Shown here: positions 35,115 to 38,292 of the stretch, one piece after another | How the letters are laid out: the number at the start of each line of letters is the position of its first letter | Position numbering within the stretch: position 1 is the first letter of the stretch | From: Planctomycetaceae bacterium | GTDB taxonomy: Bacteria; Planctomycetota; Phycisphaerae; Phycisphaerales; SM1A02 | Reading direction: 5' to 3' | NCBI GenBank assembly: GCA_002683215.1 | Contig: NYSY01000055.1 | Coordinates: 18,064 to 56,355, forward strand | Length of the DNA stretch: 38,292 nt | Notes under the pieces: model-generated | Seen by the model: only the letters and a program-made list of their open reading frames with translations | Database searches by the model: none | What the model was told of the DNA's origin: nothing | Made by a program: the position numbers and the translations under genes

Positions 35115-35966
35115 TCAGCCAAGAACGGACCGGATTCCGGTCGGGAAGAAGACGTAGTAGAGCTCGTTCAGGAATTTCGCGAGCACGAGATTGATCACGA
35201 TGATCGCGAGGAAGCTCGTGACGAACGCGCTGGTGGCCGCACGCCCGACGCCGCTGGCACCGCCCACGCAGTTGAAGCCCCGCCAGCAGGAGACCAGACC
35301 GATCGCAGCGCCGAAAAAGACGCTCTTGAGAAGCCCCGCGGCGGGGTCCCACCAGTGGACCACGAGCCCCGTGTAGTACCAGTAGTCCGCGGTGTTCACG
35401 CCGAAGAGGCCGGTCAGGATCGCCCATGCGCCCCAGACGCCGAGGGCGTTCGAATACATGGTCAGAATCGGGGTCATCACCACGCAGGCCACGAATCGCG
35501 GCACGACCAGATTACGAACCGGATCCACGGACATCGCCTGCATCGCATCGAGCTGTTCGGTGACCCGCATGGTCCCGAGTTCCGCCGCGAGGGCGCCGCC
35601 GACGCGGCCCGCGACCATCACCGCGGCGAGCACGGGGCCGATCTGCTTGACGACGCTGGAATTGATGATCCCGCCCATGCGGTCCGCCATGCCCAGCGCA
35701 TTGAACTGGGCGAACCCCTCGAGGGCGAGAATCATGCCGATGAACATTCCGGTTGTCGCGACGACCGGGATGCTCGCGACGCCGACCGTGAAGATCGGGG
35801 GGGCGATCCGACGACGGCTCATCCAGGAGCGGGGGCTGGCGACGGTCCAGGCCAGGACCGCCAGGGAAAACCTGGTGAAATCGCCGACCGGTGCGAGCAG
35901 TCGGACGACCAGCGACCCGAGCCAGGCCGGCAGTATCAAGGCGAGTGGAAGCGGGGGATTCGTCAT
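35115..35966 (-). CDS. MlaE-family ABC transporter permease
   Basis: A 283-residue integral membrane protein with five to six hydrophobic segments. It matches the MlaE permease family, which moves phospholipids or other lipids between the inner and outer membrane with an ATPase (MlaF) and a substrate-binding MCE protein (MlaD). The conserved cytoplasmic motif is GRVGGALAAELGTMRVTEQL (about 120-139), followed by DAMQAMSVDPVRNLVVPRFV. TTGMFIGMILALEGFAQF corresponds to the first conserved helix. No MlaF or MlaD gene is in the window on the upstream side, so partners are elsewhere. It begins with ATG at 35966, right after a TAGGCT hexamer, and could be leaderless. The transglutaminase-like gene follows downstream. 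Confidence 0.93.
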   Translation of the reverse strand: MTNPPLPLALILPAWLGSLVVRLLAPVGDFTRFSLAVLAWTVASPRSWMSRRRIAPPIFTVGVASIPVVATTGMFIGMILALEGFAQFNALGMADRMGGIINSSVVKQIGPVLAAVMVAGRVGGALAAELGTMRVTEQLDAMQAMSVDPVRNLVVPRFVACVVMTPILTMYSNALGVWGAWAILTGLFGVNTADYWYYTGLVVHWWDPAAGLLKSVFFGAAIGLVSCWRGFNCVGGASGVGRAATSAFVTSFLAIIVINLVLAKFLNELYYVFFPTGIRSVLG

Positions 35967-35975
35967 GCGTCCTAG

Positions 35976-35981
35976 AGCCTA
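35976..35981 (-). promoter_or_regulatory. -10-like TAGGCT close to the MlaE gene start
   Basis: TAGGCT on the minus strand, 9 nt before the ATG at 35966, which would leave a leader of 2-3 nt or none. It is identical to the hexamers at 13172 and 16995. No -35 box is evident. Confidence 0.4.
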
Positions 35982-36025
35982 TGGCGGATCGCTCGGTTCG
36001 GGGGGCGGGTGATGCGGCATTCCCG

Positions 36026-36061
36026 TAATGAAACACGGGGCGGCCCGAAGGCCGCCCCGTG
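36026..36061 (-). terminator. Terminator after the large secreted protein gene
   Basis: A perfect 12-bp GC stem (36034-36045 with 36050-36061) and a tetraloop. On the minus strand it is followed by GTTTCATTA, a weak U-tract. It lies 27 nt after the stop of the minus-strand secreted-protein gene. Confidence 0.75.
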
Positions 36062-36088
36062 AAGTTCAGCGAAATCAATCCGACAGGA

Positions 36089-38068
36089 TCAGGGGCAGGG
36101 GCCCCAGACCGCGAGCAGGAGACCGACGTCGGCACCGTTGACGGTACCGTTGCCGTCCAGATCCTCGGGGCAACCCGGGCAGGGGCCCCAGGCGGCGAGG
36201 ATGAATCCGAAGTCCGCACCGTCGACGACACCGTCGCCGTTGAAGTCACCGGTGCAGTCGCTGCCGCCGCCGCACTCGAGGTCGGCTTCGACATCCACGA
36301 CCCAGTTGATATCGGGGAAGCCGATGTCGATCAGGTTCGTGAAGGTGGTGAGCCCACAGGAGGCACTGAGGATGTAGGTGCCGCTCGAGGAGGGGAGGTT
36401 GTTGCCACCGAAGGTCGCGAAACCGTCGGTGCTGGGCTCCATGCTCATCGAGACCACGAGCGTGGAGTCGGCCGGGACGCAGATCGGGGGATCGAAGGAG
36501 GCCCGCTGCAGGTTCGCACCGGTGACCGCCACGGTTTCCCGCGTGCCGATCAGCTCGAGGTCGACGCCGGGCTCGACCGGATCGCCACCGTCGGTGTCGA
36601 TCCAGAGCTGGACCGAGGCCGGAACCGCGGAGCCGCCGTTGTTCACGCCGAATTCGACGCAGGACACGGAGACGTCGGAACCGCCCGTGGTGCCGGTCGC
36701 GAGATCGAGCGTGACCGCCCAGGTGTTCTCGGTGGTGATGCCGCCCGCAGCACAGCTGATGCCGCCTGCAGTGAGCTCGAGACCGGTGTTGGGGGTGATG
36801 GACTCGGTTCCACCGGCACACTCGTCGAAACCGGGGCAGCCGTCGGTCGGCTCGGCTTCAAGCGAGGCGACATATTCCGGGAATTCGGGGAGATCGCAGG
36901 GAAGGTTTCCATCGACCACCGGGGCGACGAAGGCACGGTACGTTCCGGCTTCGAGGCAGGCGGTGTTGACGCTGGGGCATTCGCCACTGCCGACCGAGAC
37001 GATCGCGAGCAGGTCGTCGCACTGATCATTGATGATGAAGTTGTCGACGGCGACCCGGCTCCAGACGGTCCAGGTGACGATCGAACGTTCGTCGATCGTG
37101 AACTCGTACCAGTCGGTATCGCGGATCTCACTCGCCTCGTCGGCGAAGTAGGTGCCGGCGACCACGTCACCGACCGAGATCGACTCGAAGGCGGGGACCT
37201 TCATGTTGCAACCACCGTTGGTGTCCTCGCCGCAGGGCTCGGTCTCGGTGGAGGTCGCGGTCGGGAAGTCGCAGGGGAAGCCGGTCACGCCGCAGTAGGC
37301 TTCGGCGAGGGCGGCGCAGTTGTCGTCCCAGGTGACGTCGCAGCAGAACAGGTCGAACGAGCAGACCGTCGCGCTGCAGATGGGATCATCGCAGCCGGGC
37401 TCCTCGTGGGGCACGAAGCAGTCGCTGCCGGTGTAGCAGTCGCAGACCACGCCGTCGCAACCGGCCTCACCGATCAGCTGCTGCGCCCAGAACTGGGTTG
37501 GGAAGCCGATCGATTCGTAGGTGACGAACTCCGTCAGCCCGCAGTCGTCGGCGCGAATGAAGGTCTGGCTGTCCGGACCCACGTTGCCGGCGATCGAGGC
37601 GAAGCCGTCGGTCGCCTGCGGGATGCCCAGCTCCACGACGTAGGTGCCACCGGCGCCGAGGCACAGGGGCGGGTCGAAGGAAGCCTGAAGAAGCACGTTG
37701 CCGCTCGCACCCGCGAGTTCGATAGTCGTCGAGTCGATCAGTTCGAGATCGATCCCCGGGCCTCGCGGGTCACCACCATCGGTGTCCACGTAGACGCTGA
37801 TCGTCGATTCGAGGGCGGTGGTGTTCCCGTTGGTCGCACCGAACTCGATGCAGCTGAGTTCGAAGTCCTCTCCGGGGAGGAGCAGACCGAGGTCGTAGCT
37901 CTTCGCGAAGAAGTTGGCGGTGGTGACGCCGGTGTCAGCGCAGGAGACGCCACCCTGGGTCAGGTCGAGGCTGCCGGTGTTCAGCACGGTGTCGCAAGAC
38001 TGGCCGTGGACTCCGGCGGCGAGAATGAGGCTGGCACAGCCTCCGAGAAGTTCGGTTACGCGTCGCAT
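36089..38068 (-). CDS. Large secreted modular protein with duplicated domain and dockerin-like C-terminus
   Basis: A 659-residue exported protein with a signal peptide at about 1-22 (LLGGCASLILAAGVHG). Two copies of a beta-rich domain of about 165 residues lie at roughly 28-194 and 426-589; they share the pattern NTGxLxLTxGGxSCA, SCxEFGxxNG, DTDGGDPxxPGxDLELI, ASFDPPxC and CGLTxFxxxxxIGFP. Between them lie a Cys-rich stretch (204-265) with CSFDLFCCDVTWDDNC and a PPC-like beta domain (290-405) with DTDWYEFTI. The C-terminus has two EF-hand-like loops, DFNGDGVVDGAD (608-619) and DLDGNGTVNGAD (637-648), each followed by AAWGPC or AVWGPC, as in dockerin-like tails of planctomycete exported proteins. 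Probably a surface-bound or extracellular calcium-binding protein; no enzyme motif was found. The start at 38068 gives the signal peptide directly; an upstream extension to 38203 does not. Confidence 0.9.
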   Translation of the reverse strand: MRRVTELLGGCASLILAAGVHGQSCDTVLNTGSLDLTQGGVSCADTGVTTANFFAKSYDLGLLLPGEDFELSCIEFGATNGNTTALESTISVYVDTDGGDPRGPGIDLELIDSTTIELAGASGNVLLQASFDPPLCLGAGGTYVVELGIPQATDGFASIAGNVGPDSQTFIRADDCGLTEFVTYESIGFPTQFWAQQLIGEAGCDGVVCDCYTGSDCFVPHEEPGCDDPICSATVCSFDLFCCDVTWDDNCAALAEAYCGVTGFPCDFPTATSTETEPCGEDTNGGCNMKVPAFESISVGDVVAGTYFADEASEIRDTDWYEFTIDERSIVTWTVWSRVAVDNFIINDQCDDLLAIVSVGSGECPSVNTACLEAGTYRAFVAPVVDGNLPCDLPEFPEYVASLEAEPTDGCPGFDECAGGTESITPNTGLELTAGGISCAAGGITTENTWAVTLDLATGTTGGSDVSVSCVEFGVNNGGSAVPASVQLWIDTDGGDPVEPGVDLELIGTRETVAVTGANLQRASFDPPICVPADSTLVVSMSMEPSTDGFATFGGNNLPSSSGTYILSASCGLTTFTNLIDIGFPDINWVVDVEADLECGGGSDCTGDFNGDGVVDGADFGFILAAWGPCPGCPEDLDGNGTVNGADVGLLLAVWGPCP

Positions 38069-38121
38069 GTCTCTTTTACTCCGGGTTTGCAGAAAGAAGC
38101 GGTTACTCAAGTGTAAGGCGA

Positions 38122-38144
38122 TTTTTCGCAGGTTCCTGCAAAAA
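38122..38144 (-). promoter_or_regulatory. Palindrome upstream of the large secreted protein gene
   Basis: TTTTT-C-GCAGG-TT-CCTGC-AAAAA on the plus strand is a near-perfect palindrome 54 nt before the start codon. There is no T-run on the proper side for a terminator. It could be an operator. Confidence 0.4.
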
Positions 38145-38197
38145 GATCCCGATTGAGTCGCTTCGAACCCAAGAAAACGCCTGCTGAGTGACCCCGA

Positions 38198-38236
38198 TGA
38201 CAAAAAGCGAGCCGGACGATCCAGTGGATCGCCCGG
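38198..38236 (-). terminator. Terminator of a minus-strand gene beyond the window
   Basis: The minus strand forms a stem of about 15 bp with one mismatch (GCGAGCCGGGCGATCC with its partner GGATCGTCCGGCTCGC) around an ACT loop, followed by TTTTT. It sits upstream of the secreted-protein gene, so it should end a transcript coming from beyond position 38292. Nothing else is supportable in 38237-38292. Confidence 0.75.
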
Positions 38237-38292
38237 CTCGCGGTCGTTATCGGGTGGACGGTTCCAGCCCGTCGAACCGTTCCGGTCAGGGG

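Noticed and set aside
36059-38116. 685-residue plus-strand open frame opposite the large secreted protein
   Set aside because: The minus-strand reading has a signal peptide, internal repeats and EF-hand-like loops. The plus reading has none of these.

Overview
The window is GC-rich bacterial chromosomal DNA. It most probably comes from a marine planctomycete of the class Phycisphaerae. The evidence is a secreted formylglycine-type sulfatase, a secreted protein with dockerin-like repeats of the form D-x-N/D-G-x-G ending in AAWGPC, a signal-peptide-bearing methyltransferase, a DUF3500 protein and a PAPS-type sulfotransferase. No phage, IS element or CRISPR array was seen; genes are dense and lie on both strands.

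Left part (1-9456): a minus-strand group runs from a PilT-type ATPase (377 aa, TTG start) through a membrane-anchored PilB/GspE-like protein with degenerate ATPase motifs to a CvpA-like membrane protein cut by the window edge. Divergent from it is guaB (IMP dehydrogenase). A secreted sulfatase (minus) and glycogen phosphorylase (plus) follow.

Central part (9490-18075): a TIM-barrel amidohydrolase (COG3618 type) precedes four co-oriented genes of mostly unrecognised function (10412-15396). The first has weak sigma-70-like features. The last carries a Lon-type (S16) Ser-Lys protease domain without an AAA+ module. This cluster is the best candidate for an undescribed system. It is followed by a SMUG1-type uracil-DNA glycosylase, a convergent HEPN-like protein and a secreted DUF3500 protein.

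Right-central part (18120-25535): an LplT/Aas-type MFS transporter, tRNA-Leu(CAA), a 34-residue membrane peptide, a PAS-PAS hybrid histidine kinase with a receiver domain, an exported methyltransferase with a secretin-like N-terminal region, an SRAP (YedK/HMCES) protein and a sulfotransferase.

Right part (25536-38292): a promoter and 6.6 copies of a 17-bp tandem repeat stand ahead of the mutagenic repair operon imuA-imuB-dnaE2, in which imuA and imuB overlap by 359 nt. A secreted protein of unknown function with a strong terminator follows. The minus strand then carries a degenerate transglutaminase-like exported protein, an MlaE-family permease and a large secreted modular protein. Repair genes (SMUG1-like, SRAP, imuA-imuB-dnaE2) are unusually frequent here.

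A TAGGCT-like hexamer recurs upstream of several genes and looks like the local -10 element. At two genes it sits so close to the start codon that the mRNA may be leaderless.
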